A stretch of DNA of 64,000 nucleotides from Alphaproteobacteria bacterium (GTDB lineage: Bacteria; Pseudomonadota; Alphaproteobacteria; CAAGCB01; CAG-977): assembly GCA_024407875.1 (NCBI GenBank), contig JAKSVT010000001.1, forward strand, positions 53,091-117,090, read 5' to 3'. The notes under the pieces were generated by a model. It was given only the letters and a program-made list of their open reading frames with translations, was not told the DNA's origin and did no database searches. A program made the position numbers and the translations under genes. Positions 7,908-17,686 of the stretch are shown one piece after another. Every line of letters begins with the position of its first letter. Positions within the stretch are counted from its first letter, which is position 1.

Positions 7908-8549
7908 ATGATTAATGAAAATATAAAAAGAAGAGGTTTAATGCTGATTTTATCATCTCCTTCTGGAACAGGTAAAACAGCTATAGCTCATCAAATTTTA
8001 GAAAAAGATAATAATTTCTTTTTATCAGTTTCTGTAACTACAAGAGCTCCTCGTCCAGGTGAAGTTGATGGAAAAGACTATTATTTCGTAGAAAGAAAAA
8101 AATATGATGAAATGGTAGCTAAAGGAGAGTTGCTTGAACATGCTGAATTTTGTGGTAATTGCTATGGAACCCCTAAAAAACCTGTTTTGGATGCTCTAGA
8201 AAAAGGAAAAGATGTTTTGTTTGATATTGAATGGCAAGGAGCAAGACAAATAGCTAAAGCAGCAAGAGAGGACTTGGTAAGTATTTCTATTTTGCCTCCA
8301 AGTGTTAATGAATTAAAAAATAGACTTATAAATAGAGGACAAGATAGTACGGAAGTCATTGAAAAGAGAATGAAGACAGCTGTTGATGAAGCTTCTCATT
8401 ATTCTGAATATGATTATGTTGTAATCAATAAAGATTTGGATGAAACAGTAGATGCTGTTAAATGTATTTTATCAGCAGAAAGATTAAAAAGAGAAAGACA
8501 AGTAGGATTGTCAGATTTTGTAAAAGAATGTTTTTGTGAGACAAAATGA
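7908..8549 (+). CDS. gmk: Guanylate kinase
   Basis: Phosphorylates GMP to GDP with ATP in the cytoplasm. 213 residues, the usual length. The P-loop SPSGTGKT is at residues 17-24. The GMP-binding stretch SVTTRAPRPGEVDGKDYYFV is at 42-61, and the DIEWQGARQ segment is conserved. The stop overlaps the start of pepF by 4 bases (ATGA), so the two are coupled. An upstream TATAAT promoter and terminator isolate this pair from the HNH operon. Confidence 0.96.
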   Translation: MINENIKRRGLMLILSSPSGTGKTAIAHQILEKDNNFFLSVSVTTRAPRPGEVDGKDYYFVERKKYDEMVAKGELLEHAEFCGNCYGTPKKPVLDALEKGKDVLFDIEWQGARQIAKAAREDLVSISILPPSVNELKNRLINRGQDSTEVIEKRMKTAVDEASHYSEYDYVVINKDLDETVDAVKCILSAERLKRERQVGLSDFVKECFCETK

Positions 8550-10342
8550 TGAATAAGAAAAAAGAAATTTTGCCAAGATGGGACTTATCAGATTTATATT
8601 CAGGTTTTGATAGTAAAGAATTAAAATCTGATGTTATGCAAATAAAAAAACAAGCTGTAGATTTCTCTTTAAAATATAGAGGCAAATTAGCTTCTTTAAA
8701 TGGTGAAGAATTTGGAGAAGCAATTGTAAAATATGAGCAATTGTTTGAATTAGTAGGAAAATTAGAAACATATGCTTATCTAATGCATTCTGTTAAATTA
8801 GACGATACAGAAGTTTCTGCTAATTTCCAAAAAATTAGAGAAGTTGGAAATTGGGTTTGTGGCAAATTATTATTCTTCACGTTAGAAATTAATCAATTAT
8901 CAAAAGAAAATTTTAATGACAAATTGAAAAGTGAAGTTGTTAATAAATACTCTGTTTGGCTGAAAAATGTAAATGAAAATAAACCTCATGAACTAAATGA
9001 AACTTTAGAACGCTATTCCCTTGATAAATCATTAAGCGGAGCATCTGCATGGTGTCGTTTGTTTGATGAAACAATGTCTGGTTTAAGATTTAATATTCAA
9101 GGAAAAGAATATACAGAACCTGAAGCTTTAAATTTGTTGTTATCTAATGATCAAAAATTGCGCTTAGATGCAGGAACTGAATTAAATAATGTAATGAAAA
9201 AGAATATAAAAATATTCTCTTTAATTACAAATACTCTTGCTAAAGATAAGCAAACAGATGATGAATGGCGTAATTATCAAAAACCTGTATCTGCGAGAAA
9301 TATAGAAAACCAAGTTGAAGATAATGTAGTTCAAGCTTTAGTTGATAGTGTAGTTAGAGCTCAAAGTGATATAGCTTATCGTTATTATGAATTAAAGGCA
9401 AAATGGTTAGGTGTAGATAAATTAACTTATTGGGATAGAAATGCTCCGTTACCTTTTGTAGATGAAGATACTTATACTTGGGAAGAAACAAAGAATATAG
9501 TATTATCTGCTTATAAAGAATTTTGTCCTAAGATGGCTGAGATTGGCCAAAAGTTTTTTGATGCGCCTTGGATTGATGTTCCTCCAGATGAAGGTAAGGA
9601 GGGGGGAGCTTATGCTCATCCTGTTGTTCCTTCTGTTCATCCATATTTGATGCTTAATTTTATGGGAACAACTAATGATGTAATGACATTAGCTCATGAA
9701 TTAGGACATGGTATTCATCAATATTTAGCGAGAAAAAATGGATATTTTTTGTCTGATACGCCATTAACTTTAGCAGAAACAGCATCTGTATTTGGTGAAA
9801 TGATTGTATTTAAATATATGCTTCGTCATGAAAAAGATGAGAAAAAACGTTTTGCTCTTTTGGCTGAAAAAACAGGATCTATGCTAAATACTTCAGTACG
9901 TCAAATAGCTTTTCATAGATTTGAACAAGCTGTTCATACTAGAAGGAGAATTGAAGGTGAATTAACATCGGAACAATTAAGTGATATATGGACTAAAGTT
10001 CAAAATGATGCGTTGGGACCATTTGTAATTAATGATGAAAATTCAAATGCTATGTGGGCAAGCATACCTCATTTAATTCATACACCGTTCTATGTTTATA
10101 GCTATGCTTTTGGAGATTGCTTGGTAAATTCTTTGTATCATGTTTATGAAACCAAGTCCGTTGCTGATTTTGAAAATAAATATGTTGAGATGTTATCAAA
10201 AGGTGGTAGTGAAAGACACAGACAATTGTTAGCACCATTTGGATTAGATGCTTCTAAACAAGATTTTTGGGAACAAGGACTAAACATAGTTCATCAATTT
10301 GTTGATGAACTAGAAGTGTTGACTAAAAAATTAATGCCTTAA
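8546..10342 (+). CDS. pepF: Oligoendopeptidase F (M3B zinc metallopeptidase)
   Basis: Cytoplasmic zinc peptidase that degrades oligopeptides. 598 residues, typical of the PepF family. The HELGH zinc site is at 384-388 in the context TLAHELGHGIHQ, and the third ligand glutamate lies in LAETASVFGEM about 25 residues on. The C-terminal segment around HTPFYVYSYAFGD is the conserved substrate-binding Tyr region. Two ATGs sit in tandem at 8546 and 8549; either may be used. It is translationally coupled to gmk. It ends 4 bases before the convergent gene at 10347, with no terminator between them. Confidence 0.93.
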   Translation: MMNKKKEILPRWDLSDLYSGFDSKELKSDVMQIKKQAVDFSLKYRGKLASLNGEEFGEAIVKYEQLFELVGKLETYAYLMHSVKLDDTEVSANFQKIREVGNWVCGKLLFFTLEINQLSKENFNDKLKSEVVNKYSVWLKNVNENKPHELNETLERYSLDKSLSGASAWCRLFDETMSGLRFNIQGKEYTEPEALNLLLSNDQKLRLDAGTELNNVMKKNIKIFSLITNTLAKDKQTDDEWRNYQKPVSARNIENQVEDNVVQALVDSVVRAQSDIAYRYYELKAKWLGVDKLTYWDRNAPLPFVDEDTYTWEETKNIVLSAYKEFCPKMAEIGQKFFDAPWIDVPPDEGKEGGAYAHPVVPSVHPYLMLNFMGTTNDVMTLAHELGHGIHQYLARKNGYFLSDTPLTLAETASVFGEMIVFKYMLRHEKDEKKRFALLAEKTGSMLNTSVRQIAFHRFEQAVHTRRRIEGELTSEQLSDIWTKVQNDALGPFVINDENSNAMWASIPHLIHTPFYVYSYAFGDCLVNSLYHVYETKSVADFENKYVEMLSKGGSERHRQLLAPFGLDASKQDFWEQGLNIVHQFVDELEVLTKKLMP

Positions 10343-10346
10343 GAAA

Positions 10347-11381
10347 TTATTTTTCTTCAGTGTTAATCATATCAACTATTGGTATTATAGAAAGTGGCGG
10401 ATAAATATCTAATTTATTCGCTACTTGCATATTAAATACAAATATACCTCTATGTGGAGTTTCAATAGGAATTTCATATGCAGGTGTGCCTGTTTTAAGC
10501 ATAGTTATAGCTTTTTTTGCAGCCATTTGACCAACTGTATAATATCTATAAATGTAGCTAAATAGAGCATTTCCTGATTTAACAGCACCTTCTGAAGCTG
10601 AAAAAATAGGAGTGCCTACCGAAGCAGCTGTTTGATAAATTATTTCTCTATTTGCATTAACAAAAGCATCTGGAGGTAAATAAATTAAATCAGCTTTATG
10701 ATCAATTATATCAAGAACTAATCCTGCTAATGAAGAGCTGTCAGGTTTCTTTTGACTTGTAATTGGAATAGGGCGTTCAATTAATTCAAAATTCATTATT
10801 GATGAATATTTTTTTATTTTTTCCATTACAGAGACAGAATTTGTTTCTAATGGATTATAAATTAAACCTAATTTTCTAAATGGTAATACAGTTCTAGCTG
10901 AGGATAATTGTTCTGAAATAGAAGGCATTTGAGATACGCCAGTAATATTTCTTCCTTGTGCTACGAAGGTCGAGACTAATCCACTTTCAACAGGCTGCGA
11001 TACTACCATAAATACAGTAGGTATAAATGAAGCATAACCTTCTGACATTGCATTTTGTTCTGTTCCTACCATTTTTAAAGTCACCATGGTGCCCCATGTA
11101 ACTAAAAGATCTGGTTTTGTTTGATTAATTTCTTCGATAAATTGAGGGATTTTGTTCACATCTTTTTTAGCATCTCTTTTAATTATGATTGCATTCATGT
11201 GTTCTGTCTGAAAATAATCAGTAAATCCTCTACAAGCATCTTCACAGCCATCCCAAAGAGCTAAATAAATTCTTGATGGTGCAGGTAAAGCAACAGATGT
11301 TTTTACAAATGAAAAACATGAAAATAACGTAATAAAAAGTATTTTAATTTTAGAATAATTTTTCACGGATATATCTTTCAT
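10347..11381 (-). CDS. ABC-type substrate-binding protein (PF04392-like)
   Basis: 345 residues from ATG 11381; a GTG at 11366 is an alternative. An N-terminal hydrophobic signal (KILFITLFSCFSFVKTSVA) is followed by two Rossmann-like lobes of the ABC_sub_bind/TrpX type. Supporting segments are KPDLLVTWGTMVT, GRNITGVSQMPSISEQL, KLGLIYNPLETNSV and ADLIYLPPDAFV. It would be a periplasmic binding protein, often for amino acids or related small ligands. It overlaps the upstream membrane gene by about 32 bases. No permease or ATPase gene is adjacent, which is unusual, so it may instead serve as a ligand-sensing partner of the neighbour. The ligand is not predictable. Confidence 0.8.
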   Translation of the reverse strand: MKDISVKNYSKIKILFITLFSCFSFVKTSVALPAPSRIYLALWDGCEDACRGFTDYFQTEHMNAIIIKRDAKKDVNKIPQFIEEINQTKPDLLVTWGTMVTLKMVGTEQNAMSEGYASFIPTVFMVVSQPVESGLVSTFVAQGRNITGVSQMPSISEQLSSARTVLPFRKLGLIYNPLETNSVSVMEKIKKYSSIMNFELIERPIPITSQKKPDSSSLAGLVLDIIDHKADLIYLPPDAFVNANREIIYQTAASVGTPIFSASEGAVKSGNALFSYIYRYYTVGQMAAKKAITMLKTGTPAYEIPIETPHRGIFVFNMQVANKLDIYPPLSIIPIVDMINTEEK

Positions 11382-12444
11382 TAATGCCAATTTGTACCCA
11401 GCCTATATGACCTGCTAGTGTAGAATCTTTTTGAGATAATGGAGTAGCATTTATTTGTTCAGCTATATTAAAATAGCCTGATTTTAAGGTTATTTGACCT
11501 GTTGCATCGGAATTAAATGCGTTTGTAGCAGAACCTGCTTCATATAAAACACGTCCTGATTTATCTGTTATAAGAATAAATAAAATCTCAGGATTGTCTT
11601 TTCTAATGTTTTCTAAATAATTTTCAGCAGAATTCATTGACGTAAAAGGAATTCCATTGTTTACACCTGTTTTGACTGTATATTGTATTTCTTTTGCTAT
11701 TGATAAACTTTTGCCTGAAATTAGTGGATGAATATCTTTTTCAAAAGCAATAAACATTTTATTTGCTCTATAAGGAACTAATCCCGATATTGTTAAAATG
11801 ATAAGCCAAAAATAAATATGTTTTGAAACAGGTGATATATTAAAATATTTTGATAAATATGGAAAAATATAAATCAAAGATACTAAAATTAGGCCAAGTA
11901 AACAAAAAATGGTCGCATTATTAAAAGCTGTTTGTAAAGTATTGTCTCTAATATCTGATAATACTTTTGTTTTATATTCAGCAACAACACATCCTAATCT
12001 TTTGTTGAATGAATTAAATATAGGTGATCCTATAATTAATTTAGAAGGTTCTCTGTCAATAAAGAAAGTGTTTTGCATAGAGCATTGTTCGTTCCAAGGA
12101 ACTTTGATACCAATTTGTTCAGAAACGGTGCTGTAAACAATTTTATCTGTTTCTGTTTCAAAAACAAATAACGATAATAAATATTCACTTTCTCCTACAT
12201 AATGCTTAAATAAATCAGGCATTTTTGTTATATGACCAATAGAAGCGCCTTTGTCTATTTCAGCTTCCAAAATCTTTCTAACATTTGAAATTTGTCTTTG
12301 TGTAAATTCTTGCTCAATTTTTATTGCAGCTTTGTCAAATAATGTGAATGTTCTGCCTACTAATAAAAAAGAACCAATGCACCATAATACTAATAAAACC
12401 ATCAAACAATTTATTGGTAAATGTGTTATAGAAATTTTATGCAT
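11350..12444 (-). CDS. Membrane protein with two extracytoplasmic sensor-like (Cache-like) regions
   Basis: 364 residues from ATG 12444, 7 bases after AAGGGGA. There are hydrophobic segments near 10-32, around 185-200 and around 210-225. Two extracytoplasmic regions follow the first and third segments. Each has the look of a Cache or PAS-like sensor domain (LLSLFVFETETDKIVYST; ILFILITDKSGRVLYEAGS). No kinase, GGDEF or methyl-accepting domain follows: it ends soon after the second sensor region. It overlaps the binding-protein gene, so the pair may form a sensing unit whose output is elsewhere. It follows ftsW in the same direction but probably has its own transcription. Confidence 0.55.
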   Translation of the reverse strand: MHKISITHLPINCLMVLLVLWCIGSFLLVGRTFTLFDKAAIKIEQEFTQRQISNVRKILEAEIDKGASIGHITKMPDLFKHYVGESEYLLSLFVFETETDKIVYSTVSEQIGIKVPWNEQCSMQNTFFIDREPSKLIIGSPIFNSFNKRLGCVVAEYKTKVLSDIRDNTLQTAFNNATIFCLLGLILVSLIYIFPYLSKYFNISPVSKHIYFWLIILTISGLVPYRANKMFIAFEKDIHPLISGKSLSIAKEIQYTVKTGVNNGIPFTSMNSAENYLENIRKDNPEILFILITDKSGRVLYEAGSATNAFNSDATGQITLKSGYFNIAEQINATPLSQKDSTLAGHIGWVQIGINERYIREKLF

Positions 12445-12505
12445 AAACAAATCCCCTTAACTTCTTTTGATAATCTTATAAGTTAAGTGTTAAAAAAGAT
12501 ATAAA

Positions 12506-13621
12506 TTAATTGTTTTTTTCTCTTGTTAATCCAAGGACAAATCCCATAGCTAAACCCATGGAAATTAAAGATGATCCACCATATGATAAAAATGGTAAAG
12601 TCATACCTTTTGGAGGAATTAAATTTAATGTTGATGCAGAGTTAATGAAAACTTGGAACGATAATTGAGCCATTAATCCTGTTATCGCCAAATTTGTAAA
12701 TAAACTATGGTTTTGATAAAAAGCAATTCTTAATGATCTTACAACTATATAACAAAATAGTAATAATAACCCAAATACAAACAATACCCCATTTTCTTCA
12801 GCAATAACTGCCATTACAAAATCGGTATGTGCATCAGGAAGAATAGTTTTTAATGTTCCATTTCCTGGTCCTACGCCAAAAAAACCTCCATGTTTAATTG
12901 CTGCATAGGCCATTTTTACTTGATAGGTCTGTTCAGGATTAATAAATCCATTTACACGTATTCTAACATGAGGAAGAAATAGATAAGCTGCAGTTAATCC
13001 CAATAGCCCAATAATTATTAGAGATAATACTCCTTTTTTACTAAGGCCATTAACCAATAATTCTGCAGCAAAAATAGCAAATACAGTTGTGGTCATTCCA
13101 AAGTCGGGTTGCATTATTAATAATACAGCAATTATTAAAAATGTAAAACTAGCAACATATAAGTATCTTATTCCTTTTGTATATAATTTACCATAATGAA
13201 TTATTGATGCTAACATTATGGCAAAAGTTGGTTTAATAAATTCTGAAGGTTGCAGACAAAAACCGTACATATATAGCCAACGTGTAGCACCTTTTGCGTT
13301 AGATCCCTTAAATAGAACAGCAACCATAAAAATTAACATTATTAAAAATATAGAAGCTGCACATAAAAGAATTTGTTCATGTGATAACATTGATATTGCT
13401 ATCATTAATAAAAAAGCAACTATAAGGAAAAAAAACTGATGTTTTACCATAAAGTCTGCTTCTAAATTTAAATGTTCTGATACAGCAGGGGTTGCTGCAT
13501 AAGAAACAACAAGACCAATAATGAATAAAAAAAGTAAAAGAGTGACTAAAATTTTATCTACTGAAAGATACCAGCGTCCAAAGATACTTTGATCAGTTCT
13601 GTCAATTTTAAAGTCAAACAT
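12506..13621 (-). CDS. ftsW: Lipid II polymerase FtsW (SEDS family)
   Basis: Septal peptidoglycan glycosyltransferase working with FtsI in the divisome. 371 residues with about ten membrane segments. SEDS signatures are present: QPDFGMTTTVFAIF, the GVGPGNGTLK loop, DAHTDFVMAVIAEENG, and the closing PFLSYGGSSLISMGLAMG. Being next to mraY and ftsI favours FtsW over RodA. murD, normally between mraY and ftsW in alphaproteobacteria, is absent, and murG and murC do not follow. Confidence 0.94.
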   Translation of the reverse strand: MFDFKIDRTDQSIFGRWYLSVDKILVTLLLFLFIIGLVVSYAATPAVSEHLNLEADFMVKHQFFFLIVAFLLMIAISMLSHEQILLCAASIFLIMLIFMVAVLFKGSNAKGATRWLYMYGFCLQPSEFIKPTFAIMLASIIHYGKLYTKGIRYLYVASFTFLIIAVLLIMQPDFGMTTTVFAIFAAELLVNGLSKKGVLSLIIIGLLGLTAAYLFLPHVRIRVNGFINPEQTYQVKMAYAAIKHGGFFGVGPGNGTLKTILPDAHTDFVMAVIAEENGVLFVFGLLLLFCYIVVRSLRIAFYQNHSLFTNLAITGLMAQLSFQVFINSASTLNLIPPKGMTLPFLSYGGSSLISMGLAMGFVLGLTREKNN

Positions 13622-13638
13622 AGAACTTTTTTAATTCC

Positions 13639-14724
13639 TTATCTTATTTTTAATGTTGATAATGCAATTAAGCCCAAAATCATTGCAATAATCCAAAAAC
13701 GGAATACTACAGTCTGTTCAGACCATCCCATTTTTTCAAAATGATGATGAATAGGAGCCATTTTGAAAATACGTCTATGTGTCGTTTTATAGAAGAATAC
13801 TTGTAAAATTACAGACACTGTTTCCATTACAAATAATCCACCTGCAATAGCTAAAGCAATTTCATGTTTTGTTGCAATAGCTAATGTTCCTAGAGCTCCA
13901 CCTAAAGCTAAAGAACCTGTATCTCCCATAAAAATTTGTGCAGGAGGAGCATTAAACCATAAAAAGCCCATTCCAGCTCCAATTAAGGCTCCACAGAAAA
14001 TTGTTAATTCTCCAACACCAGGGATGCTCGCAATTTGCAAATATGAAGCAAAAGCAACATGACCTGCAACATAGCTAATTATTCCAAATACTAATGAAAC
14101 AATCATAACAGGGCCAATAGCTAAACCATCTAATCCATCTGTTAAGTTTACTGCATTACCTGACCCAACAATTACAAACATTGCAAAAGGAATATATATA
14201 ATTCCTAAATCAATAGTCCATGTTTTTAAGTAAGGAAAAGCAAGTGTGGTTGCAGCAGAATTAGATGTATATTTTGTAATATACCATGATGCCAAACCTG
14301 TTATTAAAAATTCAAAAACAAGTTTTAATTTTCCACGCATGCCAGCTGTATTTTTCTTGGAAACCTTTAAATAATCATCAATAAATCCAATTATTCCAAA
14401 GCCTAATGTTACTCCTAAAGTAATCCATACAAATGGACATTTTAAATCTGCCCAAAGAAGAGAGGATATTGTTAATGATACTAAAATCATTATGCCTCCC
14501 ATTGTAGGAGTTCCGGCTTTTTTTAGGTGAGTTTCAGGACCATCTGTTCTAATAGGTTGCATTGCATGTTGTTTGTTCTTTAGCCAATTAATTAATTTTG
14601 GACCAATGAAAAAACTTATTATTAATGCTGTAAAAATTGCTCCGCCAGTTCTAAAAGTTAAATAACGAAAGAGATTAAATATAGAATATTTATCAGCTAA
14701 CGGAAATAATAAATTATAAAACAT
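13639..14724 (-). CDS. mraY: Phospho-MurNAc-pentapeptide transferase
   Basis: Transfers phospho-MurNAc-pentapeptide from UDP to undecaprenyl phosphate, making lipid I at the inner membrane. 361 residues, as usual. Conserved motifs: [34 protein letters not shown] (catalytic Asp region) and [13 protein letters not shown] (nucleotide-binding HHH). About ten membrane segments are seen. It lies 17 bases from ftsW and 32 from murEF in one operon. Confidence 0.96.
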   Translation of the reverse strand: MFYNLLFPLADKYSIFNLFRYLTFRTGGAIFTALIISFFIGPKLINWLKNKQHAMQPIRTDGPETHLKKAGTPTMGGIMILVSLTISSLLWADLKCPFVWITLGVTLGFGIIGFIDDYLKVSKKNTAGMRGKLKLVFEFLITGLASWYITKYTSNSAATTLAFPYLKTWTIDLGIIYIPFAMFVIVGSGNAVNLTDGLDGLAIGPVMIVSLVFGIISYVAGHVAFASYLQIASIPGVGELTIFCGALIGAGMGFLWFNAPPAQIFMGDTGSLALGGALGTLAIATKHEIALAIAGGLFVMETVSVILQVFFYKTTHRRIFKMAPIHHHFEKMGWSEQTVVFRFWIIAMILGLIALSTLKIR

Positions 14725-14756
14725 AAAAAAAACTCTCCTAATAAATATTAGAAAAT

Positions 14757-17597
14757 TTAAGCTTTTAAGGCATCCACAATTAAATCCATTTTAGATCCAT
14801 GAGATCCTTTTACGAGAACAACGTCTCCGGATTTAATTTCAGATTTTAATTTTGCTATAATATCAACAGAATTATCTGATTTGCAAGACTTGATTTTGTC
14901 ATCTAATGTATCAAATAAAGCAGACATGTTTTTGCCAACAGCAAAAACTAAATCAATTTTATTATCAATAATAGCTTCTTTTAATCCTAAATGAAGTTCT
15001 AATGATTTGTTGCCTAGTTCAAGCATATCTCCAATAACAGCAATTTTTCTGTTGTTTTTGTAGGAGCCTAAAACATTTAATCCTGCAATCATCGAATCTG
15101 GGCTAGCATTATAAGCATCATCTAATAATGTAAATGTACCATTTTGTAATGAAATGGTAGTTGCTAATCCTCTACCATTTGTTGGTAATAAACGAGATAA
15201 ACTTTGTAAAGATGTATAGAAATCATCTTCATTTTTGTCTTTTGTTAATTCATATAATATACCAACTACACCAAGAGAATTTTGTAATTGATGATTTCCA
15301 GGTAATTTTATTGAATAATTGTAATTCTTATTTTCAATTGTGATATTTATTGATGAATTTTCATCATCATTATTACCTTTAACAAAGCAATTTTGTTTAA
15401 AACCAAAAGGTCTTATATCTGTAATTCCTACTTTGTTAGCTAAGGATTTTAATAAATCAAATTGATCATTTTCATAATTCAAGTAGGCTATTCCATTCTT
15501 TGTCATGCCTTCAAAAATTTCACCTTTTGCTTTTGCTGTATCGGCTGGTGTTGGGAAAAATTCACAATGTGCTGTTCCAATCATAGTAATCATTACAATA
15601 TCAGGATTTGCAATGTTGGTCATTTCGCTCATTTCACCAACATGACTTATTCCCATTTCTAAAACAGCAAATTCACAATCTTTTGGCATTCTAGCTAATG
15701 TTAATGGAAGGCCGATGTTGTTATTTAAATTGCCTAATGTCGTATGAGTTTTGCCAACAGAAGATAACGCTATTTTTAGCATTTCTTTAGTAGAAGTTTT
15801 GCCAGAACTTCCTGTGATACCAATAATTTTGGCATTTGATCTTTTCCTCGAAGCTTTTGCAATATCTATTAAAGCTTTTGATGTATCAGATACTAGTATT
15901 GTCTTATTATCTGGGATGTCTGAAGTTTTTTGACAAACTAATACTCCAGCAGCTCCTTTTTCTAAAGCTGATTTACAATATTTATGACCATCTGTATTTT
16001 GGCCAACTAAAGCAATGTATAAATCACCAGGTTTTATAGTTCTTGAGTCAATTGATATTCCTGTAATCTCAAAATCTTCTGGTATATTTTGTGCATTGGT
16101 TGCTTTTGCTATTTCCTTTGCGGTCCATAATGGCAAGTCAGCTTTTATTATAGCTTCTTTACATTCAACTCTGTCATCAAAAGGATGATTTACTCCTTTT
16201 ATCATTTGACCGATTTCATGACCCTTCCCACAAACTACTAATATATCTCCAGCTTCTAGATTTGCGACAGCTGTTTCGATAGCTGTTTTTCTGTTTCCAA
16301 TATTTATTCCTTTTGGACATGCTGGCAAAATAGCATCACGAATTGTATATGGAGCTTCTGATCTTGGATTATCATCTGTTACAATAGCAACATCAGCTAA
16401 TTTTTCACAAATAGCCCCCATTTGAGGACGTTTGCCTGTGTCTCTATCCCCACCACAGCCAAATACAACATGTAATTTGTTTTGCGTATGTGGACGTAAG
16501 GCATTAAGAACATTTTCTAAAGCATCAGGAGTGTGTGCATAATCAACATATACACTTGCACCATTTTTACGAGAACCTATGTAGTCCATACGTCCTGGTG
16601 CTCCTTTTAAATTTTCTAATTGAGCAACATAATTATCAATGTTTTCGTTATCTTCAATTGTAGCAAGACATAATCCTAAAGAACATAAAGCATTCATTGC
16701 TTGGAATGTCCCAACTAAAGGCAATAATATATTATATTCTTTATCAAATATTTTTAATTTTAAATTTTGTCCTGTAGGAGTATGTTCTGCACTTAAAATT
16801 TTAAGAGCTTTTGCATTGAAACCATAATCCAAAATAGTTAGGTTTCTTTTTAGGCAGAAGTCTTTTATTTGATTAAATTCAGGGATGTCAGCATTTAATA
16901 CAACTTTATTTGATGATAAATTCCTGTCAAATAAACCAAGTTTTGCATTTAGGTAATTTTCCATTGTTTTGTGATAATCTAAATGATCTCTTGTTATATT
17001 TGTAAAACCGGCAGAGGCAATTTTAATTCCATCAATGCGGTTTTGTTCTATGCCATGAGAAGATGCTTCAAAAGCTAAATGATGATATCCTTTATTTTCT
17101 AATTCAGACATTTCTTGGTGTAATGTTATTGAATCTGGAGTTGTCATACTTCCATAATTTGAAAAATCTGATGTGATAACACCTAATGTTCCAATTGAAG
17201 CTGATTTTTTGTTTAAATTATCCCAAATTTGTCTGCAAAAATTGGCAGTTGACGTTTTTCCGTTAGTACCTGTAACTGCAACTATTGTTGAAGGTTGTGT
17301 TTCAAAAAAAGCAGCAGCAAGTAAAGCTAGAGACTTTCTTACATTATCTACAGGAATATAAATTAAATCTGTTATGCTTCTATCTTTAAAATCATTTGGA
17401 ACGATACATGCAACAGCACCATGTTCTTTCGCTGAAGATAAAAAATCTGTTCCGTTTACTTTAACTCCTGGGACGGCAATAAATAGTGTGTTTTTTTGCA
17501 CTTTTCTTGAATCTGCAGTGATTGACTCAATATTAATATTATTTAAAGCCCCTTTATATTGAATGTTTGCATTCGTTAGAAGTTTTGTTAATTCCAT
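14757..17597 (-). CDS. murE/murF: MurE-MurF fusion: two Mur ligases in one chain
   Basis: 946 residues encode two complete Mur ligases without a stop. The MurE half (1 to about 480) has the P-loop TGTNGKTS at 109-116 and the DNPR motif at 409-412, which selects meso-diaminopimelate. The MurF half (about 485-946) starts [19 protein letters not shown] and has its own P-loop [13 protein letters not shown] near 593 plus [10 protein letters not shown]. Together they would add mDAP and then D-Ala-D-Ala to the UDP-MurNAc peptide. The genes are separate neighbours in most bacteria; fusion removes the stop and start between them. It follows ftsI and precedes mraY. It could be a real fusion or, less likely, a lost stop from sequencing error; the clean join argues for real. 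Confidence 0.93.
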   Translation of the reverse strand: MELTKLLTNANIQYKGALNNINIESITADSRKVQKNTLFIAVPGVKVNGTDFLSSAKEHGAVACIVPNDFKDRSITDLIYIPVDNVRKSLALLAAAFFETQPSTIVAVTGTNGKTSTANFCRQIWDNLNKKSASIGTLGVITSDFSNYGSMTTPDSITLHQEMSELENKGYHHLAFEASSHGIEQNRIDGIKIASAGFTNITRDHLDYHKTMENYLNAKLGLFDRNLSSNKVVLNADIPEFNQIKDFCLKRNLTILDYGFNAKALKILSAEHTPTGQNLKLKIFDKEYNILLPLVGTFQAMNALCSLGLCLATIEDNENIDNYVAQLENLKGAPGRMDYIGSRKNGASVYVDYAHTPDALENVLNALRPHTQNKLHVVFGCGGDRDTGKRPQMGAICEKLADVAIVTDDNPRSEAPYTIRDAILPACPKGINIGNRKTAIETAVANLEAGDILVVCGKGHEIGQMIKGVNHPFDDRVECKEAIIKADLPLWTAKEIAKATNAQNIPEDFEITGISIDSRTIKPGDLYIALVGQNTDGHKYCKSALEKGAAGVLVCQKTSDIPDNKTILVSDTSKALIDIAKASRKRSNAKIIGITGSSGKTSTKEMLKIALSSVGKTHTTLGNLNNNIGLPLTLARMPKDCEFAVLEMGISHVGEMSEMTNIANPDIVMITMIGTAHCEFFPTPADTAKAKGEIFEGMTKNGIAYLNYENDQFDLLKSLANKVGITDIRPFGFKQNCFVKGNNDDENSSINITIENKNYNYSIKLPGNHQLQNSLGVVGILYELTKDKNEDDFYTSLQSLSRLLPTNGRGLATTISLQNGTFTLLDDAYNASPDSMIAGLNVLGSYKNNRKIAVIGDMLELGNKSLELHLGLKEAIIDNKIDLVFAVGKNMSALFDTLDDKIKSCKSDNSVDIIAKLKSEIKSGDVVLVKGSHGSKMDLIVDALKA

Positions 17598-17686
17598 AAA
17601 TTTTGTCCTGTTTATATTGTAAAGCCAATATCAATAATTGATGCTTTATAGCATAAAGTTATAAAAATTTATATTAAAATCGAATT

